A stretch of DNA of 20,374 nt from an uncultured Acidimicrobiaceae bacterium. GTDB taxonomy: Bacteria; Actinomycetota; Acidimicrobiia; Acidimicrobiales; RAAP-2. Under the pieces are notes generated by a model. That model did no database searches. It saw only the letters and a list, made by a program, of their open reading frames with translations, and was not told where the DNA came from. Both the position numbers and the translations under genes were made by a program. The stretch is from positions 1-20,374 of the forward strand of contig CALAYR010000026.1 in assembly GCA_937894805.1 (NCBI GenBank), in the 5' to 3' direction. This document shows positions 13,412-20,374 of this stretch, piece by piece. Position 1 is the first letter of the stretch; every line of letters begins with the position of its first letter.

Positions 13412-14815
13412 CTAGTCCGAACCCTGCTCCAGCGAAAGTCCCTCGTTAGCCACAATGTGATCACGCAACTTCGAGGCCTCGTAGCGGGCCACACTCTCCA
13501 CGTCAACGCCGTTCCATCGCGCGAGTTCGCCGAGGGCCGCGACGACTTCACCCCAGAGAACTTCCGGTTCGGCACTGCGCTGGGCGTCGTCACTCTCGTG
13601 GCGATCCACGGTGAGACGAGCCACGGCACTGACGAGACGCTCGTGAGCCGCTTCACCCGACGCGATCTCGATACCCACGGCGCGCGCTTTGCGGAGCAAC
13701 TTGGCCTGCAGGACGAGTCCCGGGAGTTGCCACGCAATGCCGTCGGTGACCGAGCTGCGCTGCTTCTCCTTCTTCTTCAACTGCTCCCAACGTGACGCGG
13801 CCTCTTCGGCCGTCGCTACTTCGACGTCCCCAAAGACGTGGGGATGTCGCGCGATGAGCTTGTTCCGGACACCGTCAGTTAAGGAGGTGAAGCTAAAGCG
13901 TCCCTCTTCGTCACCGAGTTCGGCGTGAAAGACAATTTGAAAGAGCAGGTCCCCGAGCTCCTCTTCGGCGTGCAGTGCCGTCGCAACGACGTCACCGTCT
14001 CCTTCGAGTGCGCGGGCGTAAGCCTCGAGTGCGTCGATGGCTTCGTAGGCCTCTTCGAGCAGATGGCGGGTGAGGGAGGCGTGGGTCTGTTCGATATCCC
14101 AGGCGCACTCTTGACGGAGATGGCGCATCAGGTCAACGAGGTCGTCGCTGGCGGCCCCGGCGGTGCGTAGTTCATCAATCCATAGAGAGGTCAAATGATC
14201 GGCCTCCAGAAAGGTCGGCAACTCCTGGGCCGCAACAGTTACCACCCGCTGAGTCGGCAGTCCCAAGTGGTGCAAGATCGTGACCGGCGTGTCGCGGGGC
14301 AGGCGATCAACGACGGTCGCCAGAATCTCTGGGGCGTACGTCTGCAGGACCAACAGCGGGCCGGGTCCGCGCAGCGGCGTGGTGTCGGCCAGAGCGTCAA
14401 CGATGCGCAACTGCACCGCCATGGGGTCACGTCCGAGGGCGGCGCAGGCCACGTCCACGACGGAGACCGCCGGATCGAGAATCACTTCAACCGTCGGGTC
14501 GGCCACGAGCAGTTCCACGGTGTGCTCGGCCACCACCGGTGAACCGGGCACGGCATAGATGACGGGCTCCCCATTGGCCTGGTGGGCCAGGCGAATTAGA
14601 TCGTTCGCAATGGTGGCGTACAGCAACTCAAACGACTCGGCCCGCTCGTACTCCTCGTCATAGGAGGGCACGTCGGGAAAGCGCGCCGCGGCGGGGTGCC
14701 GGCGAGTGCGCAGTCGAGCGAAGGGTGCGGCTTCCAGCGCGGCGACGGCCGACAGCGTGAGCCAGCGTTCGTCGCCGGGACCGAGTCCGACAACACGAAT
14801 AGTCGGGCGCGTCAC
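13412..14815 (-). CDS. mazG: MazG nucleoside triphosphate pyrophosphohydrolase with N-terminal tetrapyrrole-methylase-like domain
   Basis: 467 residues from GTG at 14815, 3 bases after the preceding stop. Residues 5-215 form a tetrapyrrole methylase-like domain with VVGLGPGDERWLTLSA (8-23) and YAVPGSPVVAEHTVELL (87-103), as in Bacillus YabN. The MazG domain starts near 225 with LMRHLRQECAWDIEQTHASL, followed by HLLEEAYEAIDALE (251-264) and EEELGDLLFQIVFHAEL (284-300), which carry the acidic Mg2+ ligands. A second, weaker MazG-like region fills the C-terminus. MazG removes pyrophosphate from NTPs, including damaged ones, and can lower (p)ppGpp. Whether the N-terminal domain binds S-adenosylmethionine is unknown. 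Its place between mfd and eno is conserved in Actinobacteria. Confidence 0.92.
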   Translation of the reverse strand: MTRPTIRVVGLGPGDERWLTLSAVAALEAAPFARLRTRRHPAAARFPDVPSYDEEYERAESFELLYATIANDLIRLAHQANGEPVIYAVPGSPVVAEHTVELLVADPTVEVILDPAVSVVDVACAALGRDPMAVQLRIVDALADTTPLRGPGPLLVLQTYAPEILATVVDRLPRDTPVTILHHLGLPTQRVVTVAAQELPTFLEADHLTSLWIDELRTAGAASDDLVDLMRHLRQECAWDIEQTHASLTRHLLEEAYEAIDALEAYARALEGDGDVVATALHAEEELGDLLFQIVFHAELGDEEGRFSFTSLTDGVRNKLIARHPHVFGDVEVATAEEAASRWEQLKKKEKQRSSVTDGIAWQLPGLVLQAKLLRKARAVGIEIASGEAAHERLVSAVARLTVDRHESDDAQRSAEPEVLWGEVVAALGELARWNGVDVESVARYEASKLRDHIVANEGLSLEQGSD

Positions 14816-14818
14816 GAC

Positions 14819-15895
14819 CTAAAAGTGCAGCGCCGTCGCGGCGTCCAGTCCGATGCCCTCATTGGGAACATTGGTAGTGGCCGGTGAGGCGGGGGCGTAG
14901 ATACCGACACCCTGCTGGCCCGATCCAAACTGACCGAGCAAGGGATTGACGTTGACGCCAACTCGTTGGTAGATGCCCTGCTTGGCCGCTTCAATCGAGC
15001 CGGCATTCACGTTGCGAACATCGGTGAGCACCTGGTTCGCCACAGCCTCGAAGGGCAGTTGCGTTCTTGAAGTGGCCGCCACGTAGAGCGAGTAGGGCTG
15101 ATCCTGCACCGAAACAGTCTGGGGCGGGCTAAAGGTATTGAGAGGTAGGCCCCGAACGACGTCACGGGCGTTGGAACTTGGGTCGAAGCATCCGTAGGCG
15201 CCACCGGAAGTTGCGGAGGGGTCCTGGGAGTATTTCGATGCCAACGCCGCCACGGAGAGTCCGGCCTGGCGGTCGGCGTTGAAACGGGCAACGTCACTCG
15301 GGCGGACCAAAGCAATGCTGGCGCAGATGTTTTGATACTCACTGAGGTGGCCCTCGTAGAAGGCCCGTAACGAAACGTCGGTTTCGGCAATTTGCGAGGG
15401 CAGCTTCGACGCCATCAGCTCGCTGGCCGCTTCGGCCTGGAGCAACGAGGCCGCGACGGCGGTCGGCAGACTGGCGAGCGCGTTAAGTGGTGTGGCTAGT
15501 GAAGCACACTCGGCCCCGTTCGCAGTGGCGGCCGCGCTCATCTGGGCCTCCAGGTTGGTGGCGGCGTTACTCAAGATGTCCGAGGAGTACACGAGATCGA
15601 AGTGATCTTCGGCGTAGGAGATTTCGGCCAGGCCCTCGAGACGGAGGTTGGCCCACGCCGTAATGGTCGTTTCGTCCACCGTATTGGTTCCGGCACCACT
15701 AGTAAAGGTCACGCCCCAGAGATTGGTGACGTAACAGGCCATGGCCGCATTGATCGAGATGGCGTTCACCTCGTGGGCGAAGTCGTAGCGACTGAGGGAG
15801 TAGTGGCCCCCGGTGACTGCGGCGTTGCCGTAATTGATCGCGAGGAGGGGAATCCCCACCACGGCCAGGACTAGGGAAGCGAGGATGCGGCGCAC
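14819..15895 (-). CDS. Exported SurA/parvulin-like foldase with atypical PPIase domain
   Basis: 358 residues from GTG at 15895, 4 bases after the mfd stop. The N-terminus (RRILASLVLAVVGIPLLAI) is a signal peptide or anchor without a lipobox Cys. A SurA-N-like helical region (about 35-185) precedes a parvulin-type segment (about 188-277) with LSVAALASKYSQDPSATSGGAYGCF. Where active parvulins have Ser-His-Ile-Leu, this reads CASIALV, so the His is missing. Four cysteines (54, 130, 191, 236) could form two disulfides outside the membrane. It probably acts as a chaperone for exported proteins, perhaps without isomerase activity. The tail from about 315 is Gly/Pro/Ala-rich and low complexity. Confidence 0.82.
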   Translation of the reverse strand: MRRILASLVLAVVGIPLLAINYGNAAVTGGHYSLSRYDFAHEVNAISINAAMACYVTNLWGVTFTSGAGTNTVDETTITAWANLRLEGLAEISYAEDHFDLVYSSDILSNAATNLEAQMSAAATANGAECASLATPLNALASLPTAVAASLLQAEAASELMASKLPSQIAETDVSLRAFYEGHLSEYQNICASIALVRPSDVARFNADRQAGLSVAALASKYSQDPSATSGGAYGCFDPSSNARDVVRGLPLNTFSPPQTVSVQDQPYSLYVAATSRTQLPFEAVANQVLTDVRNVNAGSIEAAKQGIYQRVGVNVNPLLGQFGSGQQGVGIYAPASPATTNVPNEGIGLDAATALHF

Positions 15896-15899
15896 AGCG

Positions 15900-18800
15900 T
15901 CATGCTACTGACGGGGCGGCCATCCAGATTTCACGCAGGAGCTGCGTCAGAGGCTCCACGGTGAGCAGCGGGCCCTCAATGGTGGCGGTTAGCTCCATGG
16001 CCGTTTCGTCAAAGGCTCGGGTTCCGTAGCGATTCGCAACTCGCTCGCGAACGTGGGGCGCGAGGGCGTGGACCACGAAACGAACCAAGGTGCGATCACC
16101 TTGGGCCTGGGTCGAGATCTCCGAGATGCCGTTCTTCAGACACTCAATACGCAGCGACATGACCTTCAAGAGTCCTTCGGCCGCGGCGGGCAGCGGACCA
16201 AAACGGTCACGCCATTCGGCCACGACATCGTCGAGCTCTTCGTCACCACTCGCGGCCGTCAGGCGGCGATAGGCCTCGAGTCGCTGATCTTCCGAATCGA
16301 TGTACTCATTCGGCAAGTGGGCCACCCCAAGTCGGGGCAAGATTACGGCGGACGGCGGCACTACGGGGAGGCCCTTGGCCTCCTTCACGGCTTCAGCCAC
16401 GAGTTGCACGTAGAGGTCGTAGCCGACTTCGGCCACCGTGCCCGACTGTTCGTGACCGAGCAAGTTACCGGCGCCGCGAATTTCAAGGTCTCGCATCGCG
16501 ATCTTGAAGCCACTGCCCAACGCCGTGTTGTCACCAATACAGCGGAGCCGTTCGTAGGCCGTCTCCGAAAGGATCAAGTCTTTAGGGTGAAAGAGGTAGG
16601 CGTAGGCCCGAGCGCCCGCGCGACCCACCCGGCCACGTAACTGGTGCAGCTGACCGAGGCCCAGTCGATCGGCCCGGTCCACGATGAGCGTGTTCACGGT
16701 CGGCATGTCGATGCCCGACTCCACAATGGTCGTGCAGACCAGCACGTCGGCCTGCTGCTCCCAGAAGTCCTGCACAATCTGTTCGAGTTGGCCCTCCTCC
16801 ATCTGGGCGTGAGCCACCACGACGCGAGCTTCGGGCACTAACAGCGTGATCTTCTTCGCGACCTCTTCGATATCGGAAACGCGATTGTGGACGTAGAAGA
16901 CCTGACCCTCGCGCAGCAACTCACGACGGATGGCCTCAACGATGGCCCCCTCGTCGTGCTCGCCAACGTGGGTGAGAATTGGTTGGCGATCGGTGGGTGG
17001 CGTCGTCACCATCGAGAGGTCGCGAATTCCCGTGAGCGCTAACTCCAAGGTGCGAGGAATCGGACTGGCCGTGAGCGTCAAGACGTCCACCCCGACCGAC
17101 ATGCGCTTGATGGCGTCCTTATGCGAAACGCCGAAGCGCTGCTCTTCGTCGACCACCAAGAGACCAAGGTCCTTGTACTTGATCGATTCGTTCAAAAGCT
17201 TGTGCGTTCCGACCACCACGTCCACTGAGCCATCGGCCAGGCCGGCCAAGGTTTCCCGAGCCTCTTGGTCGGTGACGAACCGACTGAGTAGGGCCACCTT
17301 CACCGGAAAGGACGCGAAGCGCTCAACCAGGGTCGTGAAGTGTTGCGTCGCGAGCAGCGTGGTCGGCACCAAGAGGGCCACCTGTTTTCCGTCCTGCACG
17401 GCCTTAAAGACGGCCCGCAGCGCAATCTCGGTCTTGCCGAAACCGACGTCGGCGCAGACCAGTCGGTCCATGGGACGATCGGACTCCATATCGGCCTTCA
17501 CTTCGTCGATGGCCCGCTGCTGGTCCGGCGTCTCGGTGAAGGGGAAGAGATTCTCCATTTCGATCTGCCACTGCGTGTCTGGTGAGAACTGGAAGCCCTT
17601 GGCCCCGGCCCGCAGTCGGTAGAGCTCGACCAGCTCGTCGGCGATACCCTTGGCCGCCACGCGGGCTTTGTTGCGTGTGCGCTGCCACTCGGCCCCGCCC
17701 ATGCGTGAGAGGTTGGGGTTGGCCGCCCCGGTGTAGGGGGTCAGCAGATCTATCTGGTCGGTCGGCAGGAAGAGTCGGTCGTGGCCGCGAAACTCCAACA
17801 CTAAGTAGTCCCGCGTCGTCTCCCCCATGGTTCGCGTCGTCGAACCTGAGTAGCGGGCAATACCAATATTGCGATGGACCACAAAGCTGCCGACCGCGAG
17901 GTCATCGAAGAAGCCGTCGACGTTGCGCGTTCGAGCGCGGGGCTGGCGGCGCTGCACCCGTCGTCCGGTGAAGTCGCCCTCACTCCAGACAATGATGTCG
18001 CCGGTGTCGAGTCCGCGGGGCAGGTGTTCGTGCAAAAAGACAATGTCGGCCAGATCGAATTCGGCCGGGGTCGTCCCGACCATCAGTTCTTGATCGGCTG
18101 CCAGTCCGGCCAGACGATCTCGCGAAGCGGCCGACGACACGGTGATGACCGCGAGGGATGGTTTGCGGTTGTTGAGATGGCGAGCCAGTCGCTCCACGTC
18201 GCCCTGGGCCACGGGCGGATCGGTCACACCAAAAGAGAGAGTGGCCGACGTGATTTCGTGGGCCGTGACAGTGAGGGCGACCTCGCTCGGTACCACCTCA
18301 TCCCATTCGTAGTGCAGGAGGGGCACTTCGTCATCGAGTTCCCACGTTTCGGCGACGGTCGCGGCCAGTTCTCGCTCCTCCTCGAGGAGCTCCTCGGCTC
18401 GTCGGCGCAAGAGACTGGGGTCAATCAGGACAATCGAGGTCGAAGTCGGCACGAGGTCGAGCAGTGTCCGCCGTTCGGTGGCGAACCACGAGAGCCAACC
18501 CTCCATGCCGTCGAAGGACTCTCCTTCGGCCAACTGCTCAAAGATCTCACGAGCGAAGGGGTGGCTAGCCACGGCCGCGGCGGCGGCCGTGCGCTGGGCG
18601 GCGGTGAGACACCACTCCCGGGCCGGCAGTACCGGAACGTCACTTAACTTTTCGAGCGACCTTTGGGTCTGGATGTCGAAGGTCGCAATACGTTCGATGT
18701 CGTCACCGAACAGTTCGATCCGAACTGGCGTTTCGAGGTGCGAGAGCCAGACGTCGATGATGTCGCCACGGACCGCTACTTCTCCTCGGTGCTCCACTTG

Positions 18801-19283
18801 CGGTTCACGGCGATAGCCGTTATCAACGAGCCAGCGAACGAACTCGTCGCGATCTATCTCTCCCCCGAGAGCCAGGTGACGGGCGTCGTTCTCGGGTGGC
18901 AACATCTGCAACAGGGAGCGCACGGTGGCGACAACGACCCGTGGTGCACCGAGTGGCGCGGCGAGGCGAGCTCGCAGTTCGGCCCGACGGCCCATCACGG
19001 CAATGTCGGGACTGACCCGTTCGAAGGGGGCGATGTCCCACGCCGGCCACTGGGCCACCGTGGAGTCATCCCCGAGCCACGCGGCTACGTCGTCGGCGAG
19101 GTCGTCGGCCTCACGCTGGGAGGGAACGATGGCCAACACCATCTCACGATCGAGGGCGAAGCGAGCGACGACCGGGGCCACGCCGCGGGGTGTCGTCGCG
19201 ACAAAGCCCTCATCGGCATCACGGTGAACTTCGTGCGTCAGACGATGCAGCAGAGTGCGTAGCGCCGGTGACTCCTTAGTCAC
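15900..19283 (-). CDS. mfd: Transcription-repair coupling factor Mfd
   Basis: 1127 residues from GTG at 19283, which overlaps the end of pth by 8 bases; an open extension upstream lies within pth. The N-terminal UvrB-like module includes QWPAWDIAPFERVSPD and RGDIIDVW. The RNA polymerase-interacting domain carries GSFVVHRNIGIARYSG and RDYLVLEFRGHDRLFLPTDQ. The RecG-like translocase has Walker A ADVGFGKT (K617), LLVPTTLLATQHF, the DEEQ box VVDEEQRFGV (about 711), LTASPIPRTLELAL, then CTTIVESGIDMPTVNTLIVDRAD and QLHQLRGRVGR. The C-terminal TRCF domain follows. Mfd displaces stalled RNA polymerase at lesions and recruits UvrA. The length is within the family range. Confidence 0.97.
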   Translation of the reverse strand: MTKESPALRTLLHRLTHEVHRDADEGFVATTPRGVAPVVARFALDREMVLAIVPSQREADDLADDVAAWLGDDSTVAQWPAWDIAPFERVSPDIAVMGRRAELRARLAAPLGAPRVVVATVRSLLQMLPPENDARHLALGGEIDRDEFVRWLVDNGYRREPQVEHRGEVAVRGDIIDVWLSHLETPVRIELFGDDIERIATFDIQTQRSLEKLSDVPVLPAREWCLTAAQRTAAAAAVASHPFAREIFEQLAEGESFDGMEGWLSWFATERRTLLDLVPTSTSIVLIDPSLLRRRAEELLEEERELAATVAETWELDDEVPLLHYEWDEVVPSEVALTVTAHEITSATLSFGVTDPPVAQGDVERLARHLNNRKPSLAVITVSSAASRDRLAGLAADQELMVGTTPAEFDLADIVFLHEHLPRGLDTGDIIVWSEGDFTGRRVQRRQPRARTRNVDGFFDDLAVGSFVVHRNIGIARYSGSTTRTMGETTRDYLVLEFRGHDRLFLPTDQIDLLTPYTGAANPNLSRMGGAEWQRTRNKARVAAKGIADELVELYRLRAGAKGFQFSPDTQWQIEMENLFPFTETPDQQRAIDEVKADMESDRPMDRLVCADVGFGKTEIALRAVFKAVQDGKQVALLVPTTLLATQHFTTLVERFASFPVKVALLSRFVTDQEARETLAGLADGSVDVVVGTHKLLNESIKYKDLGLLVVDEEQRFGVSHKDAIKRMSVGVDVLTLTASPIPRTLELALTGIRDLSMVTTPPTDRQPILTHVGEHDEGAIVEAIRRELLREGQVFYVHNRVSDIEEVAKKITLLVPEARVVVAHAQMEEGQLEQIVQDFWEQQADVLVCTTIVESGIDMPTVNTLIVDRADRLGLGQLHQLRGRVGRAGARAYAYLFHPKDLILSETAYERLRCIGDNTALGSGFKIAMRDLEIRGAGNLLGHEQSGTVAEVGYDLYVQLVAEAVKEAKGLPVVPPSAVILPRLGVAHLPNEYIDSEDQRLEAYRRLTAASGDEELDDVVAEWRDRFGPLPAAAEGLLKVMSLRIECLKNGISEISTQAQGDRTLVRFVVHALAPHVRERVANRYGTRAFDETAMELTATIEGPLLTVEPLTQLLREIWMAAPSVA

Positions 19284-19905
19284 GACGCGCCGCGTTGACC
19301 CGTCGTTGGGCCTCTTCGAGTCCAAAATCAATTACCGCTTCGAGCGCGTCAGCCGCATCGTTGGTATCGATGAGGAGTGATTCGCGCATCGCCCCGGTGG
19401 GTCGGCGGAGCACCCAGTCGGTGACCTGTTCCTTGCGCTCGGGCTTGCCAATGCCGATGCGAAGTCGGGGAAACTCATTGGAAGACAAGACGCCGGCAAT
19501 GGAACGAAGTCCGTTATGTCCGGCTAGGCCGCCCCCGACTTTGAGTTGTAGCCGTCCCGGTTCGAGGTCCAATTCGTCGTGGACCACCAGAACAGCGCCG
19601 GGATCAGTAATGGAGATGCGGCGCATGAGCGGTGGGAGGGAAGCTCCCGATTCATTCATGAAGGTGGTGGGAATCGACAACGTCACGATGCCCCGGGCAG
19701 AACTAAAGGAGCACGTTTCGGCCCGCTGACGGCGTTCGATCTGAAAGGTGGCGTTACGGCGTAGCGCCACGAGGCGAACGGCATCGCCGCCGATGTTGTG
19801 TCGCGAACCCTCGTACTTGGTACCGGGGTTGGCGAGTCCGACGATTAAGAGTGAACTCGCACTCCCCCGACGGGGCTCGCCGGTGCGCGGACGCCGGAGC
19901 GCCAC
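19276..19905 (-). CDS. pth: Peptidyl-tRNA hydrolase
   Basis: 209 residues from GTG at 19905, 6 bases after the rplY stop. It releases peptides from dropped-off peptidyl-tRNA. The five key residues are visible: N26 in GLANPG, H36 in RHNIGG, N84 in TFMNESG, D110 in VVHDELDL and N131 in GGGLAGHNGLRS. The first 17 residues are basic and extend beyond the usual start, but no other in-frame start codon is available before the conserved LLIVGL strand. A UUA codon encodes position 20, where this family has a hydrophobic residue. The order rplY-pth-mfd is common in Actinobacteria and supports a single transcript. Confidence 0.95.
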   Translation of the reverse strand: MALRRPRTGEPRRGSASSLLIVGLANPGTKYEGSRHNIGGDAVRLVALRRNATFQIERRQRAETCSFSSARGIVTLSIPTTFMNESGASLPPLMRRISITDPGAVLVVHDELDLEPGRLQLKVGGGLAGHNGLRSIAGVLSSNEFPRLRIGIGKPERKEQVTDWVLRRPTGAMRESLLIDTNDAADALEAVIDFGLEEAQRRVNAARRD

Positions 19906-19911
19906 GACCGA

Positions 19912-20374
19912 CTATTCGGCTGCGGCGTTGGCGTTACCGGCGGTCTTGGCCGCACGTCCGGCGCGGGTACCCACGAGACCAACGGTCGCGTCGTGAGCCA
20001 CTACACCTTCAGGCAACGTCAGGTCACCGACGCGAATCGTGTCACCGACCTTGAGGTCAGAAATGTCGACCGTGATGAACGCAGGAATCTTGTCCGGCAT
20101 GGCGTTAACAACAACGGAGAAGGCCATCTGGTTGACTTCGTAGTCCGCGTGGCGAACTTCGACGGCGTCACCGACGACGTGGATTGGCACTTCGACCTTT
20201 ACGCCGGACTTGGTGTCAATGACCTGGAAGTCAATGTGCTGGACGGTGCCGCGTACGGGGTGGCGCTGAATCTCGCGGGCCATGCAGGTGAACTTACCGA
20301 CGGGTGTTTCGAGGTTGATGACGGTGTTGAGACCGAGGTCGCCGGAAACCGACGTACGGAACTCCTTAGCGTCA
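19912..20374 (-). CDS. rplY: 50S ribosomal protein L25 (CTC/TL5 form), N-terminus outside the window
   Basis: The frame stays open to the window edge: 30 codons precede the ATG at 20283, and the sequence there (AKEFRTSVSGDLGLNTVINL) matches the L25 N-terminal domain. So 20283 is internal and the gene is 5' truncated. The visible part has CMAREIQRHPVRGTVQHIDFQ, the 5S rRNA-binding domain end, then the C-terminal beta domain of the long general stress (CTC) form with VPIHVVGDA and GDTIRVGDLTLPEGV. The tail is Ala-rich. It binds 5S rRNA in the large subunit and leads the pth-mfd transcript. Confidence 0.95.
   Translation of the reverse strand, partial: DAKEFRTSVSGDLGLNTVINLETPVGKFTCMAREIQRHPVRGTVQHIDFQVIDTKSGVKVEVPIHVVGDAVEVRHADYEVNQMAFSVVVNAMPDKIPAFITVDISDLKVGDTIRVGDLTLPEGVVAHDATVGLVGTRAGRAAKTAGNANAAAE

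Noticed and set aside
12281..13795. A 504-codon open frame on the plus strand, antisense to eno and mazG
   Set aside because: Enolase and MazG on the other strand are unmistakable. In GC-rich DNA the antisense frame is often open, and the translated sequence has no recognisable domain.
17433..17456. Mfd Walker A begins with Ala (ADVGFGKT) instead of Gly
   Set aside because: The P-loop consensus allows Ala or Gly at this position, and the rest of the motif and the DEEQ box are intact.
19272..19277. AAGGAG on the minus strand at the pth-mfd junction as a Shine-Dalgarno
   Set aside because: It lies just inside mfd after the GTG start, and no in-frame start codon follows at suitable spacing.

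Overview
The window looks like a contig end from a high-GC actinobacterium, most likely of the class Acidimicrobiia. That placement is an inference from gene content and order: F420 genes beside a sugar-nucleotide cluster, and the run L25 - Pth - Mfd - SurA-like - MazG - enolase - FtsB/DivIC - DUF501 - Ppx. GTG and TTG starts are frequent, 4-base start/stop overlaps are common, and candidate leaderless promoters recur. The first 10 bases match the Illumina adapter end, so the left edge is probably a sequencing artefact and a contig terminus.

Layout. (1) Bases 1-2747, minus strand: a class C beta-lactamase-like serine hydrolase, a divergent GT4-like protein and a second GT4 glycosyltransferase that runs off the left edge, all joined by 4-base overlaps. 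(2) Bases 2788-4409, plus strand: cofD/fbiA and cofE, two late steps of coenzyme F420 synthesis. (3) Bases 4406-7220, minus strand: a membrane-anchored protein with a Thr-rich tail, a mannose-1-phosphate guanylyltransferase-like enzyme and galE, which form a sugar-nucleotide operon. (4) Bases 7269-7341, minus strand: a tRNA with a UAA anticodon but a short variable loop. (5) Bases 7467-9586, plus strand: a secreted coiled-coil NlpC/P60 peptidase and a polyprenyl-phosphate-type GT2. (6) Bases 9583-20374, minus strand: in transcription order rplY (5' partial), pth, mfd, a SurA-like protein, mazG, eno, an FtsB/DivIC-like protein, a DUF501 protein, ppx and a GNAT acetyltransferase.

The left half serves the cell envelope (sugar nucleotides, glycosyltransferases, peptidoglycan hydrolase) and F420. 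The F420/guanylyltransferase neighbourhood resembles the mycobacterial fbiA-fbiB/manB region. The right half is a conserved housekeeping block for translation, repair, glycolysis, nucleotide clean-up and division. No CRISPR array, insertion sequence, prophage or toxin-antitoxin module is visible, and no stretch over 300 bases lacks a gene. I did not find a clearly new multi-gene system. The items most worth a second look are the odd tRNA, the recurring start-proximal -10 motif, the convergent genes sharing stop-codon bases, the F420 ligase without its usual actinobacterial reductase domain, and the GT2 C-terminal extension.
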